Positions 9,285 to 17,207 of a stretch of 64,000 nucleotides of DNA are shown here, one piece after another. Position 1 is the stretch's first letter. Every line of letters begins with the position of its first letter. The notes under the pieces are model-generated. The model was not told where the DNA came from. It saw only the letters and a list, made by a program, of their open reading frames with translations, and searched no databases. The position numbers and the translations under genes are program-made. Origin of the DNA: Alterisphingorhabdus sp038748365 (GTDB taxonomy: Bacteria; Pseudomonadota; Alphaproteobacteria; Sphingomonadales; Sphingomonadaceae); contig JBCDIZ010000002.1 in assembly GCA_038748365.1 (NCBI GenBank), forward strand, positions 1-64,000. The letters run 5' to 3'.

Positions 9285-10220
9285 ATGAATACCAAACCGA
9301 ACAATCAAGAACTCTCCGGCAAGGAGCAATTTTCCCTTCAGGGCGTGGGTAATCGCATAGTCCCTTTCAATGCGGAGCCAGTCGAAGCGCTTCCCGAATT
9401 GGGCGGCGTTGCGCACGCTGAAGGCATTAAACTCGTTCTGCACCCGCCACTCGATTTCGAGTTAGCCTACCGCGTCCCACAATATCTGATCTTCACGCCC
9501 TATGCGCGTGCAGTGCTCGATCTCTCGATTGATGATGCGCCCGCGCGCAGGCAAACATGGTCGGCAGGCTCAGCTTTCGTTGCTCCGCCTGATACAACGG
9601 TGAGGGCGCGTATGCTGGAACCGGTCGAGTTTCTGTGCATCATTGTGGACGCGGAGAAAGCAGAAGCCGTGTTCGAGCGAGTTGCAGCCGGACGGTCCTG
9701 GGCACCCGACGTGATAACAAATCTGTCCGATCCGGGGTTCGCCATCATCCAGCACGAAGTGCGTCGCTCCTTGCTCGGCGATCCACTGGTAGAACCCGCG
9801 TATCTTGGAGCGCTCGCCGATGCTGCGCTTGCACGAATTGGTTGCCAGTATTCGGGAATGCCGCTGACAACACACGGGCGCGAGACACTAGCACCCGCTA
9901 CACTGCGTCGCATCATCGAGCACATCGAAGAATATTTGGGTGACAAGATCGTCGTTGAAGATTTGGCCAAGGCTGCGGGTCTCAGCCGCTCGCATTTCTC
10001 TCGGGCCTTCCAGAATGAAACCGGCGAAGCGCCACAGGATTTCATCATATCGCGCCGTTTGAGCCGTGCCCGTGAGCTGCTTTCGGACAGTGACCGGAGC
10101 ATTGCAGCCATTGCCGCAGCAACCGGCTTTTCGAGCCAGGCGCATCTCTCCACCGTCTTCAAAAAGCGGATCGGCACAACCCCCGCCCGCTATCGTGCGA
10201 GCTTTGGCAAGGAACAATAG
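9285..10220 (+). CDS. AraC-family transcriptional regulator
   Basis: A 311-residue regulator with an N-terminal sensor domain of the AraC_binding_2 type (about residues 20-190) and a C-terminal double helix-turn-helix: IVVEDLAKAAGLSRSHFSRA then SIAAIAAATGFSSQAHLSTV and FKKRIGTTPARYR. Divergent from the isochorismatase-like hydrolase gene, it probably controls that gene and possibly itself from the shared 230-bp intergenic region. No clear ribosome site is seen before the ATG. The ligand is unknown. Confidence 0.85.
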   Translation: MNTKPNNQELSGKEQFSLQGVGNRIVPFNAEPVEALPELGGVAHAEGIKLVLHPPLDFELAYRVPQYLIFTPYARAVLDLSIDDAPARRQTWSAGSAFVAPPDTTVRARMLEPVEFLCIIVDAEKAEAVFERVAAGRSWAPDVITNLSDPGFAIIQHEVRRSLLGDPLVEPAYLGALADAALARIGCQYSGMPLTTHGRETLAPATLRRIIEHIEEYLGDKIVVEDLAKAAGLSRSHFSRAFQNETGEAPQDFIISRRLSRARELLSDSDRSIAAIAAATGFSSQAHLSTVFKKRIGTTPARYRASFGKEQ

Positions 10221-10493
10221 ACTTCGGAGCATTAAAACATGTTTCCGCAGTTAACTCGACGAAAGATCGTGACAACTGTATCAACGCCTTACAGACCGCT
10301 TTTAGCTGCCTTGATCTAAGAGCGGTCAGTCCGCTAACGGCTCAAAGAAGCTGAAGCTATCGACTTGGAGGGCTAACCCGCAAAGTAAGATCCAGAATTG
10401 ATTACAAAAGTGCACAAAGACAATCGCACACCGCGCTTGCAAACGTCGAGGTTTTCTCATTATGTTTACTTGAAGAGCAATTTGGGGGATTCG

Positions 10494-10841
10494 ATGGGCT
10501 TTGCAAAAGCGCAGAAACTAATCGCTCAGCGGGCTGAACAACGTCGCGCTGTCATAAGCAACGCCCAGTCGCTTAAAGCAGCCTCAGGCGAGGTTCCGGT
10601 TTCCGACGTAAAGGCTCTGCCGCACGCACAGGTCTCTGGCTGCTCGCCGGACACGGATTTTTCCGCCAAGGTCAGCGAAGGAAAGCGGATCAGCCAAGAT
10701 ATCCGCAAGGTGCAGGATGAAGTTGCCGCCCTGCAAGCCGAACTTTCCGAAGCCCAAGCCTTCAAGGCCAAGTTGATAAAGTATGGAGCGATTGGCGGAG
10801 TGATCCTCGTGCTCATCATTCTCTTCAGCGTAATGCTCTAA
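10494..10841 (+). CDS. Coiled-coil protein with C-terminal membrane anchor (T7SS-like module gene 1)
   Basis: A 115-residue protein from the ATG at 10494, chosen because GGGGGA stands just before it; an in-frame ATG at 10398 has no such site. The middle is a charged coiled coil (ISQDIRKVQDEVAALQAELS) and the end is one hydrophobic helix, IGGVILVLIILFSVML, so it is likely a tail-anchored inner-membrane protein. It is the first gene of a six-gene set with only 27 bp to the FtsK-like ATPase, which itself lacks membrane helices. It may therefore tether the ATPase to the membrane. No known family is recognised. Confidence 0.7.
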   Translation: MGFAKAQKLIAQRAEQRRAVISNAQSLKAASGEVPVSDVKALPHAQVSGCSPDTDFSAKVSEGKRISQDIRKVQDEVAALQAELSEAQAFKAKLIKYGAIGGVILVLIILFSVML

Positions 10842-10868
10842 ATCTCTGGGTTTGAAAAAGGATATGCC

Positions 10869-13658
10869 ATGCCGCGTTCCCCTGATGCTGTAACCGCTGA
10901 TCTGGCCGCTGCGCAGGAGCGGCTTCAACAGCTGGTCACCAGCGGGTCCGAGATAGCCGGAGAGCTGCAGAACGCGGCCACCGCTATTCTGAAGGGCGGT
11001 GCGCAGCGGCTCAACAACGAGGCGACGAGCTATCTGACGGCCCTGTCCGAACAGCCCGATTACTCCGTCTTGGGCTGGGACCATCCAGCCTGGGAGACCT
11101 ACACGCCATCGCAGACCCCCTCGCTTGACTACGTGCGGGTGGGGGAGCGCCGCGAGACCCAACTGATTGACGGGGAAACCGGTCTGGCTGAACCGGTGCC
11201 TTCACATCTTCTTGCGCAAGGTGGCGCTTTGGTGATCCAGCATTCCGGCAAGAACGCTGGGACTGCGCGGCAGATCATGCAGAGCGTGTTGCTACGTGCG
11301 GCATTGCAAGCGCCCGGCGCTTTGCGTTTCACTCTCCTTGACCCCGCAGGAGCGAGCGAGGCGTTCCCGCTGCTTCGTTTTCTGCCCAAGAACGCCGTGC
11401 GGGACACCAATCGCGACGCCTCAAACGTACTCGCCGAAGCCCTGCAGGACGTGCGGCGCATCAACGAGCGTGTCCTTGGAGAAGCGAACGACTTTGCAAG
11501 CCTTGATGAAACCCAGCGGTCTGGTGAGATGTTCGAGATGATCGCGCTGGCTGGCTTTCCCAAGGCATATTCACGCGATATCCGCGCACTTGAATCGCTC
11601 GTGACGCTTTCGAAGGCTGGCGCGCGCACAGGACGTCACCTGCTTATTGAATGGGACGCGTCGCAAGATCTGCCGCACGGGTTTGACCAGAACGAATTGG
11701 CCGTCGCGTCCATCATTGATATCGATAATCTTAACTTCAAGCCCGATCCCGCGCCTGACATTGCTCTTCACAAAAGCCTAGTTGAAAAGGCATTCGCTTC
11801 GACCAAGCGGTCAAGCTCAGGGGACTGGGACGCAACCGTTCGACCTAAGGCGATGCTGAAGGAAAGCTCGCTTGACCGGGTGCGTACGCCGATCGGCGAA
11901 CGCCTCAATTTCTGGCTGGGCGAAGATGAGCGCGGAAAGCCAAGCGCGCACGCCATGATTGCGGGCCAGACCGGCTCGGGCAAATCCTATCTGCTACACG
12001 CAATCATTACCGGTCTGGCGGCGCGCTACTCACCCGATGAACTTCAACTAACGCTGATTGATGGTAAGCAAGGGGTAGAGTTCGAGGTTTATCGCGCTCT
12101 GCCCCACGCCGACATCATCTCGCTCCAAACCGCTCCGGCGCTTGCACGCAGCGTGCTCGCGGACTTTGTGACGGAGATGGACGAACGCTACGACACCTTC
12201 CAGCAGGTCAAGAGTGTCAAGTTGTCCGATTACCGCGAGAAAACCGGCGCTGTGATGCCGCGACGGGTGTTGGTGGTCGATGAGTTCCAGCAATTACTGG
12301 ATGGGGATCCGGAGACTGGCGCGGACCTTCTCGGAAAGCTGCTCGAAAAAGGGCGCGCAGCGGGCATGCACGCGGTGCTCGGCTCGCAGATGTACGAACA
12401 GCCTGGCCTGCCATTCGCGCTTATGACTCATGTTCACACATTTGCGGCCATGTCGCTCAACCAGAACTATGTTCAGGGGCTCCAGACCTTCGGACAAGAA
12501 GGCAAGCGGTTGATCCGCGACCTCGCGCAGCAAGGCGAGGTAGTACTTAACGATGAAGGGGGGCGTGACGGGGCCAATGCGCGCGGTGCGGTGGCGCAGT
12601 TGCGTCACGCAGATGGCCGCAGGATGCTTCCCGATATCGTTTCGGAAATCCGCGAAGCGGTGCCAAGCGCGCCGTCGCCGCGCGTGCTGTCAGGGCGAGA
12701 GGGGGCTCTGCCATCGACGAACCCGCATCTTCACACACCCGATGAAGCGGTGCGCGATCCTGATGCGCTGCAGGCTCTGGCTCGGCGCCCCACACGCAAT
12801 GGCGGCTTCGGGGTCGAAAACTGGAACGCGAGCGATCGACCTGTTGCACTGTGGCTGGGACGCAAATTTGACGTGCGCGATCATGCCCTGTGCGTGCTGC
12901 GCCGTGCCCCGCAGCAAAACCTTCTGGTAATGGGGAGCCAGGCTGAAGCCCGTGGCCGCATGCTGGCGACGGCCTTGGCGGGAATTGGAGCCACCGCTTC
13001 GCCTGATACAATCTCGGTCTCGTTAATCGATGGTCTTCGTGACGATATGCCCGGTGGCGGCATGCTGGCGGCTGGCCTCGAGCGTCTCAAGAATGGCGGC
13101 TTCGTTGTCGAGACGGTAAGCCATGAACTGATCGGTGAGCATTTGAGCGCGCTGGCTGAGCGCGCCGGCAATGTCGACCCAACAGGCCCGAGTCATATCT
13201 TGGTCATCAACGATGTTGATTATCTCTATGACCTGCATCGCGGCCTGGATATGTTCAGTGCACCAACTGATGGACCAACCGCCGATTTGCACACAATTCT
13301 CTCGCGCGGGCCACAAGGCGGGTTGCATACCGTGCTTTCGCTCTCGGGTCTGAGCAGCATGACCCTGGCGTTTACCCCGGGGCGCGAGGCTATGCTGTTC
13401 AACCACAAGGCGGTGCAGCAGATGAACGAGGACGATTCGATGCAGTTGTTCTCCTCGCTGGTCGCCTCGCGTCTGTCCGAACGCGCGGACCATCCAAACG
13501 CGGCGCTATATGTCGATCAGATCGCCGGCCCGCGCGCAGCCACCCTGTTCCACAGCTACACCGCGAGCGAGGACCTCGGCGCTGCTCAGAGCCTCACCAT
13601 GTTGCGCGAAGCCCTGGATACCATTATTTTTGCAAAGGATGTTGCCCATGTCGCTTGA
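10869..13658 (+). CDS. FtsK/SpoIIIE (EccC-like) ATPase with three tandem modules
   Basis: A 929-residue soluble ATPase. The central module has an intact Walker A, GQTGSGKS at residues 366-373, and Walker B, RVLVVDEF with Asp471, then a GRAAGMHAVLGSQ sensor segment, all typical of FtsK/SpoIIIE. The N-terminal part (around residue 124, QHSGKNAG) and the C-terminal part (around 687, with a Walker-B-like ILVINDVDYL near 777) look like degenerate copies of the same fold, giving the three-module layout of the ESX/type VII ATPase EccC. Unlike EccC it has no N-terminal membrane helices. It overlaps the next gene, a WXG100-like small protein, by 11 bp. It is probably a substrate-translocating motor; chromosome pumping is unlikely because the FtsK gamma domain and membrane part are absent. 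Confidence 0.8.
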   Translation: MPRSPDAVTADLAAAQERLQQLVTSGSEIAGELQNAATAILKGGAQRLNNEATSYLTALSEQPDYSVLGWDHPAWETYTPSQTPSLDYVRVGERRETQLIDGETGLAEPVPSHLLAQGGALVIQHSGKNAGTARQIMQSVLLRAALQAPGALRFTLLDPAGASEAFPLLRFLPKNAVRDTNRDASNVLAEALQDVRRINERVLGEANDFASLDETQRSGEMFEMIALAGFPKAYSRDIRALESLVTLSKAGARTGRHLLIEWDASQDLPHGFDQNELAVASIIDIDNLNFKPDPAPDIALHKSLVEKAFASTKRSSSGDWDATVRPKAMLKESSLDRVRTPIGERLNFWLGEDERGKPSAHAMIAGQTGSGKSYLLHAIITGLAARYSPDELQLTLIDGKQGVEFEVYRALPHADIISLQTAPALARSVLADFVTEMDERYDTFQQVKSVKLSDYREKTGAVMPRRVLVVDEFQQLLDGDPETGADLLGKLLEKGRAAGMHAVLGSQMYEQPGLPFALMTHVHTFAAMSLNQNYVQGLQTFGQEGKRLIRDLAQQGEVVLNDEGGRDGANARGAVAQLRHADGRRMLPDIVSEIREAVPSAPSPRVLSGREGALPSTNPHLHTPDEAVRDPDALQALARRPTRNGGFGVENWNASDRPVALWLGRKFDVRDHALCVLRRAPQQNLLVMGSQAEARGRMLATALAGIGATASPDTISVSLIDGLRDDMPGGGMLAAGLERLKNGGFVVETVSHELIGEHLSALAERAGNVDPTGPSHILVINDVDYLYDLHRGLDMFSAPTDGPTADLHTILSRGPQGGLHTVLSLSGLSSMTLAFTPGREAMLFNHKAVQQMNEDDSMQLFSSLVASRLSERADHPNAALYVDQIAGPRAATLFHSYTASEDLGAAQSLTMLREALDTIIFAKDVAHVA

Positions 13659-13917
13659 CGAGACTCACGAGGCGCTCACCCACTTTGCCCGCCAGCTTGG
13701 CCAGTTTGACGAGCGACTGCGCGCCAACCGGGCTCAGCTGGCTGAGCGGCATGCGGCGATTGACGCGCTTTGGCGCGACAGCTTGCGCGGGCAATTCGAT
13801 CGCGAAGTGGAGGCGCTCGATACCGAGCTTAAGCACTACGCAGAGACTCGTTCCGAGCGTTTCGAGGCCTTCCTCAACCAGAAGATTGCGCAGCTGCGCG
13901 ACTATCTGCACGGTTGA
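13648..13917 (+). CDS. WXG100-like small helical protein A
   Basis: 89 residues from the ATG at 13648, inside the end of the ATPase gene (11-bp overlap). Almost entirely helical and charged, with a single Trp (W42) near the middle in ALWRDSLRGQF, the position where WXG100 proteins turn from one helix to the other. The Gly of WXG is not present (WRD). Size, helical-hairpin prediction and position directly after an FtsK/EccC-like ATPase support an EsxA/B-like secreted or chaperone-like partner; sequence alone does not prove membership in the family. Confidence 0.65.
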   Translation: MSLDETHEALTHFARQLGQFDERLRANRAQLAERHAAIDALWRDSLRGQFDREVEALDTELKHYAETRSERFEAFLNQKIAQLRDYLHG

Positions 13918-13923
13918 CGCGCC

Positions 13924-14205
13924 ATGGATGCTAGCCGCCTGAAAATTGGCCTGACCGATTACATCGCCGCGCTCGAGCGCCAGCTAGTAGAGATGCGCGA
14001 GCAAGGCGATGCGCTGCGCTCGACCTGGACGCGCACGCGCGAGGTGTATCGCGGCGAAGGTGCAGAGCACTTTGCCGCTGCGTATGATCGCTGCTCGCAG
14101 ATGCTTGCCAATTATATCGAGACGATCGAACGGATGCTGCCCATCCTCAAAGATCGATTGGCGGCGCTGGAACGGTTTGATTCCTCCGCCAATCCGGGAG
14201 TCTAA
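13924..14205 (+). CDS. WXG100-like small helical protein B
   Basis: 93 residues, all helical, beginning six bases after the previous stop. It has a central Trp (W35, STWTRTREVYRGEGAEHF) followed by an AEHFAAAYDRC segment that resembles the helix-2 pattern of WXG100 proteins (aromatic residue about every four positions after the turn). The region between Trp and the second helix is longer than in EsxA. Together with the preceding 89-residue protein it could form a heterodimer, as EsxA/EsxB do. Function inferred from context. Confidence 0.65.
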   Translation: MDASRLKIGLTDYIAALERQLVEMREQGDALRSTWTRTREVYRGEGAEHFAAAYDRCSQMLANYIETIERMLPILKDRLAALERFDSSANPGV

Positions 14206-14211
14206 GCCAGC

Positions 14212-15216
14212 GTGGCGCATGATCCCCGAGTTGTTGTCGGCATTCTGGAAGACGCCGGGCGTGTCATCTTACGCTGGACTACGGAGATGGAAAGCCTTGC
14301 CGCTGAAGCGCGCGCTTCCGGTACACGCGCGTTAGACACTGCCACCGAAACCCATCGACAAGCCCGCATCGCAGAGCAATGGGCCAACGAAGCGGCCCAA
14401 TTGGCACGCGATCTGGCAAATGCAGTGGACGTGGTCGAAAACGATGTGCGCAGCGCTGAAGCGGAGGCGCATAGCGCGGTAAACGAAGCGCAAAACGCCG
14501 CTCGGGAAGCAGATCAGGCGGCACGTAATTGGCAAGCGGCCTATGACACTGCGCGGGCTGCATACCAACGCGCCGTTGCAGCCTTCAACCACGCGCGAAG
14601 CGAGTGGGAGGCCGCGCTGTCAAATCTTGGTAGTGCCAGATTGTCTCTTGATAGCGCGCTTTCAGCTCTGCGCACGTGTCAGGGCCGCATTGTGAAAGAT
14701 CAGAACGGGCGGCAGGTCCAACCCAATTGCACCGGAGAGCAATCGGCGGTCAGTTCGGCGCAAAACCAAGTGCGCCACTACGAAGCACTCGAGGCGCAGA
14801 CGCAGATGCAGATGCAGGCCGCCGAAGCGGAGCGCAATCGGCGCGAGGCCGAAATGAACACGTGTCAATCGAAGTTACAAGCGGCAAACACGATAGCGGC
14901 GGACGCGGGCACTAACGCGGAGCGATCGAACGACGCGGTGAACTCAGCGCAGCGATCACGGGTGGTGATCGAAGATGCGAAGGATGCGAGCCGAACTGCC
15001 ATCAAGATGGCCGCTGAGCTCACCGAGTTTGCTGAAACCGCCAATCAACATGCGGCTATTCTCATGCAGGGCGCGAGCGAGATGCCGCAGCGTGCCATAC
15101 GGATCACAGATCTGTCACATCAGCAGACTGATCTGCGCGCTCGCGCTCAGGCCCTTCTGACTGAACTCGAAAACCGCTTGCGCGCGTTCGACAACCCGGG
15201 AGGAGTGGGCCTGTGA
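14212..15216 (+). CDS. Ala-rich coiled-coil protein of the T7SS-like module
   Basis: A 334-residue protein starting at a GTG (GGGAG lies 11 bases upstream). Residues ~25-130 and ~175-310 are long Ala/Glu/Gln-rich heptads; between them is a short Cys-containing stretch (RTCQGRIVKDQNGRQVQPNC). No signal peptide or membrane helix is visible. The N-terminal 60 residues, with one Trp (LRWTTEMES), could be another helical hairpin. It is six bases after the WXG100-like gene and overlaps the next gene by four bases (GTGA), so it belongs to the same operon. It may be a long secreted substrate or a structural rod; no family recognised. Confidence 0.65.
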   Translation: MAHDPRVVVGILEDAGRVILRWTTEMESLAAEARASGTRALDTATETHRQARIAEQWANEAAQLARDLANAVDVVENDVRSAEAEAHSAVNEAQNAAREADQAARNWQAAYDTARAAYQRAVAAFNHARSEWEAALSNLGSARLSLDSALSALRTCQGRIVKDQNGRQVQPNCTGEQSAVSSAQNQVRHYEALEAQTQMQMQAAEAERNRREAEMNTCQSKLQAANTIAADAGTNAERSNDAVNSAQRSRVVIEDAKDASRTAIKMAAELTEFAETANQHAAILMQGASEMPQRAIRITDLSHQQTDLRARAQALLTELENRLRAFDNPGGVGL

Positions 15217-15656
15217 TCAATGCTGCCCATGAGTTCGATCGGCTCGCCAATGTCTTCGAAGATAACCGCGCGATCGCGATGCACCGCACACGAGCCACCC
15301 ATCTCAATTTCGAAGACGTTGTGCATTTGTGGGGCGACAGCCGGGCTCGTGATTTCTCGGCAGCCAACCTCACCCCTATGGGCGAATTGATGCCCCCGTT
15401 TAACCGCGAAATGGCAGAAGCGGCCAATCGCTTGCGCCAGCTTGTTGGCGAAGCGGAGCTCACCGAAGGCGCCATCCGGCGCGTTGCAAGCGAGCGCGAC
15501 GCAGTGAGTGAGGCTGTACGCGATGGCGAAAGCGAACTTAGCAACGCGCGCTTCTACTGCTCTGAAGCAAGGGAGATTGCAGCGTCGGTGCGAACCAGAA
15601 GCCAGCAAATTGCAGGCGCGGTTGCGGCGCTAGGATCGCCGCCAGCGATAAGCTAG
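15213..15656 (+). CDS. Helical protein, last gene of the T7SS-like module
   Basis: 147 residues, starting at a GTG that overlaps the previous stop (GTGA). Mostly helical: an N-terminal helix (NAAHEFDRLANVFEDNRAIA), a Trp at the turn (VVHLWGDSRARDFSAANL), then long charged helices. The LWGDSRARDF segment fits the W-x-x-S-x-x-x-x-F pattern also seen in the 89-residue protein of the operon, so the two may be distant paralogues with a WXG100-like hairpin at the N-terminus. Unknown function. Confidence 0.6.
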   Translation: MINAAHEFDRLANVFEDNRAIAMHRTRATHLNFEDVVHLWGDSRARDFSAANLTPMGELMPPFNREMAEAANRLRQLVGEAELTEGAIRRVASERDAVSEAVRDGESELSNARFYCSEAREIAASVRTRSQQIAGAVAALGSPPAIS

Positions 15657-15759
15657 AGCGGGTTTACCCAGTCTACAGGCAAAAGTTTGATGTAGGCCGC
15701 ACTCTGGGTCGCGAGCCGAACATCAGCTTTGAAGAACTCCACCCTTCAAAGCTGAATGT

Positions 15760-16110
15760 CCGCTTCCGACCCAATTGCGGTATTGGGGGTTGCCGATGGC
15801 TATTGTGCCATCACCGCTGGCCACATTCTATAGCCAATGAATATTGCCTCCCATTGCTTGCCTCAGTCATCGCCCGATGCCGTGCTTTGCGAGCCGACGG
15901 CAACCGTATTACTACCAGTCGCGCTTGAACTAGCCGCAAAATACTCCAGCTCCTCGCGATTGGTTTCAGCGATGACCTGCGCTGAACCGCTCTTCGCCAT
16001 ATCTGCGGCTGTTTGTGCTGCGGCGGAGTCAGCAAGTGCCTGTGTCGCATCGCCTTACCCGACAGCGGACAGCGCCTGTGTTGCAACCTCATCAAGACTG
16101 CAAGCTATAC
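15760..16110 (-). pseudogene. Decayed YadA-type head/stalk fragment
   Basis: Read on the minus strand from about 16110 leftwards, one frame gives an Ala-rich helical stretch (ADSAAAQTAADMAKSGSAQV) followed by ATGSNTVAVGSQSTASGDD, the repeat signature of YadA-like adhesin heads, but with two in-frame stops. After a frame change, SGDGTIAIGNP continues the same motif near 15800. No start, no anchor and broken frames show that it is a relic. It is opposite in direction to the intact anchor at the left edge. Confidence 0.65.
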
Positions 16111-16172
16111 GATCGGATCCGAACTAATTCAGTTAAAACTACGGTATTCGCTATTTGGCGCATTCCTTTATG

Positions 16173-17111
16173 TTAATATCCAATAGTCAGGTCCATGATA
16201 GGCTCGACCGGTTCACCAGCCATGTATCTAATCAGGTTGCTCTCGAAGCGGTCGGCGGCTCTGAAGAACATCTTGTCCTGTGCTTTGCCTGATAGGTGCA
16301 TGGACAGATGCGCATTTTTCATCGTCCAAAGTGGGTGATCGTCTGGCAATGGTTCAGGCGTGGTCACATCCAGAAAAGCGCCCGCGATCTGCTTGGCTTC
16401 CAAGGCTTCGATGAGAGCCTCTTGGTCAATCACCGCGCCTCTGGCGATATTCACAATAACGCATTCGCGCGACATGGACGCGATCTCTGCCTTGCCGATC
16501 ATCTTGTCTGTTTCTGCCGTTGCCGGAACCGCCAGAATAATCCAATCAAATTCCCCGATGCGATCGCGCCATTGATCCGGCGTAAGCGTGTCATCGCCGC
16601 CCTTGCGGCGCACGACGGTGACATCGACCTCGAAGCCTTCGAGCCGGGGCTTTATCAGCTTGCCGATAGCGCCATAGCCCAGAAGCAACGCTTTGCTTCC
16701 CGCCAGTTCCCGCTTTCCTGGGGAATCCGCCAGCCATTCGCGTCGGTCTTCCGCCCGAACCACTTCCTGATACCCCTTGGCAACCGTCAGCATCCCCATG
16801 ACCACATATTCAGCGATCGTCAGCGCATTAATACCGGCTCCGTTCGTGACCGTGACATTACGTTCACGCAGAAGGTCCAGCGGTGCAAAATCAAGCCCTG
16901 CATAAATTGAGTTCAACCATTTCAGATTCTCAGCACGGCGGATCGATTCGAGCATCGCCTCCTGATCATACATATCGAACCAGCCAATTTCAGCGCGCGG
17001 TGAAAGCTCTAGGGCTTCCTCTGGTGTATGGAACCAGTGGGTTTCGAGACCCTCAGGGATCCGGGGCTCCAGCAAAGGGCGTATAAGTGAAGGGAGAACA
17101 AGAACCGTCAT
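16173..17111 (-). CDS. D-2-hydroxyacid dehydrogenase family protein
   Basis: 312 residues. The NAD(P)-binding Rossmann motif LLGYGAIGKLIKPRL lies near residue 145. The catalytic Arg is in VNIARGAVID, the Glu in TTPEPLPDDHPLW, and the expected catalytic His position reads LSMHLSG instead of the usual TPHISG. A good AAGGAA ribosome site precedes the ATG. Members reduce 2-ketoacids or oxidise D-2-hydroxyacids. The gene is downstream of the amidohydrolase on the same strand but separated by a strong terminator hairpin (17155-17187), so part of its transcription must be by read-through or from its own promoter. Confidence 0.85.
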   Translation of the reverse strand: MTVLVLPSLIRPLLEPRIPEGLETHWFHTPEEALELSPRAEIGWFDMYDQEAMLESIRRAENLKWLNSIYAGLDFAPLDLLRERNVTVTNGAGINALTIAEYVVMGMLTVAKGYQEVVRAEDRREWLADSPGKRELAGSKALLLGYGAIGKLIKPRLEGFEVDVTVVRRKGGDDTLTPDQWRDRIGEFDWIILAVPATAETDKMIGKAEIASMSRECVIVNIARGAVIDQEALIEALEAKQIAGAFLDVTTPEPLPDDHPLWTMKNAHLSMHLSGKAQDKMFFRAADRFESNLIRYMAGEPVEPIMDLTIGY

Positions 17112-17149
17112 GCGAGATTCCTTGCGAACGATGAATGAAGACTAGGCCT

Positions 17150-17187
17150 AGAAAAATCCGGCTTGGATTAAATATCCAAGCCGGATT
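17150..17187 (-). terminator. Intrinsic terminator after the amidohydrolase gene
   Basis: A 14-bp perfect stem (AATCCGGCTTGGAT at 17155-17168 with its complement at 17174-17187) and a 5-nt loop. On the minus strand it is followed by TTTTTC, the form of a Rho-independent terminator for the amidohydrolase transcript. Confidence 0.8.
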
Positions 17188-17207
17188 AGAGGGGAGATGA
17201 GGAAAGC

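Noticed and set aside
10869..13658. Chromosome-segregation FtsK
   Set aside because: There are no N-terminal membrane helices and no gamma DNA-orienting domain; it has three ATPase-like modules and WXG100-like neighbours instead.
15837..16127. Plus-strand 96-codon frame
   Set aside because: It is the antisense of YadA head-repeat remnants on the minus strand; its Ala/Ser richness comes from that.
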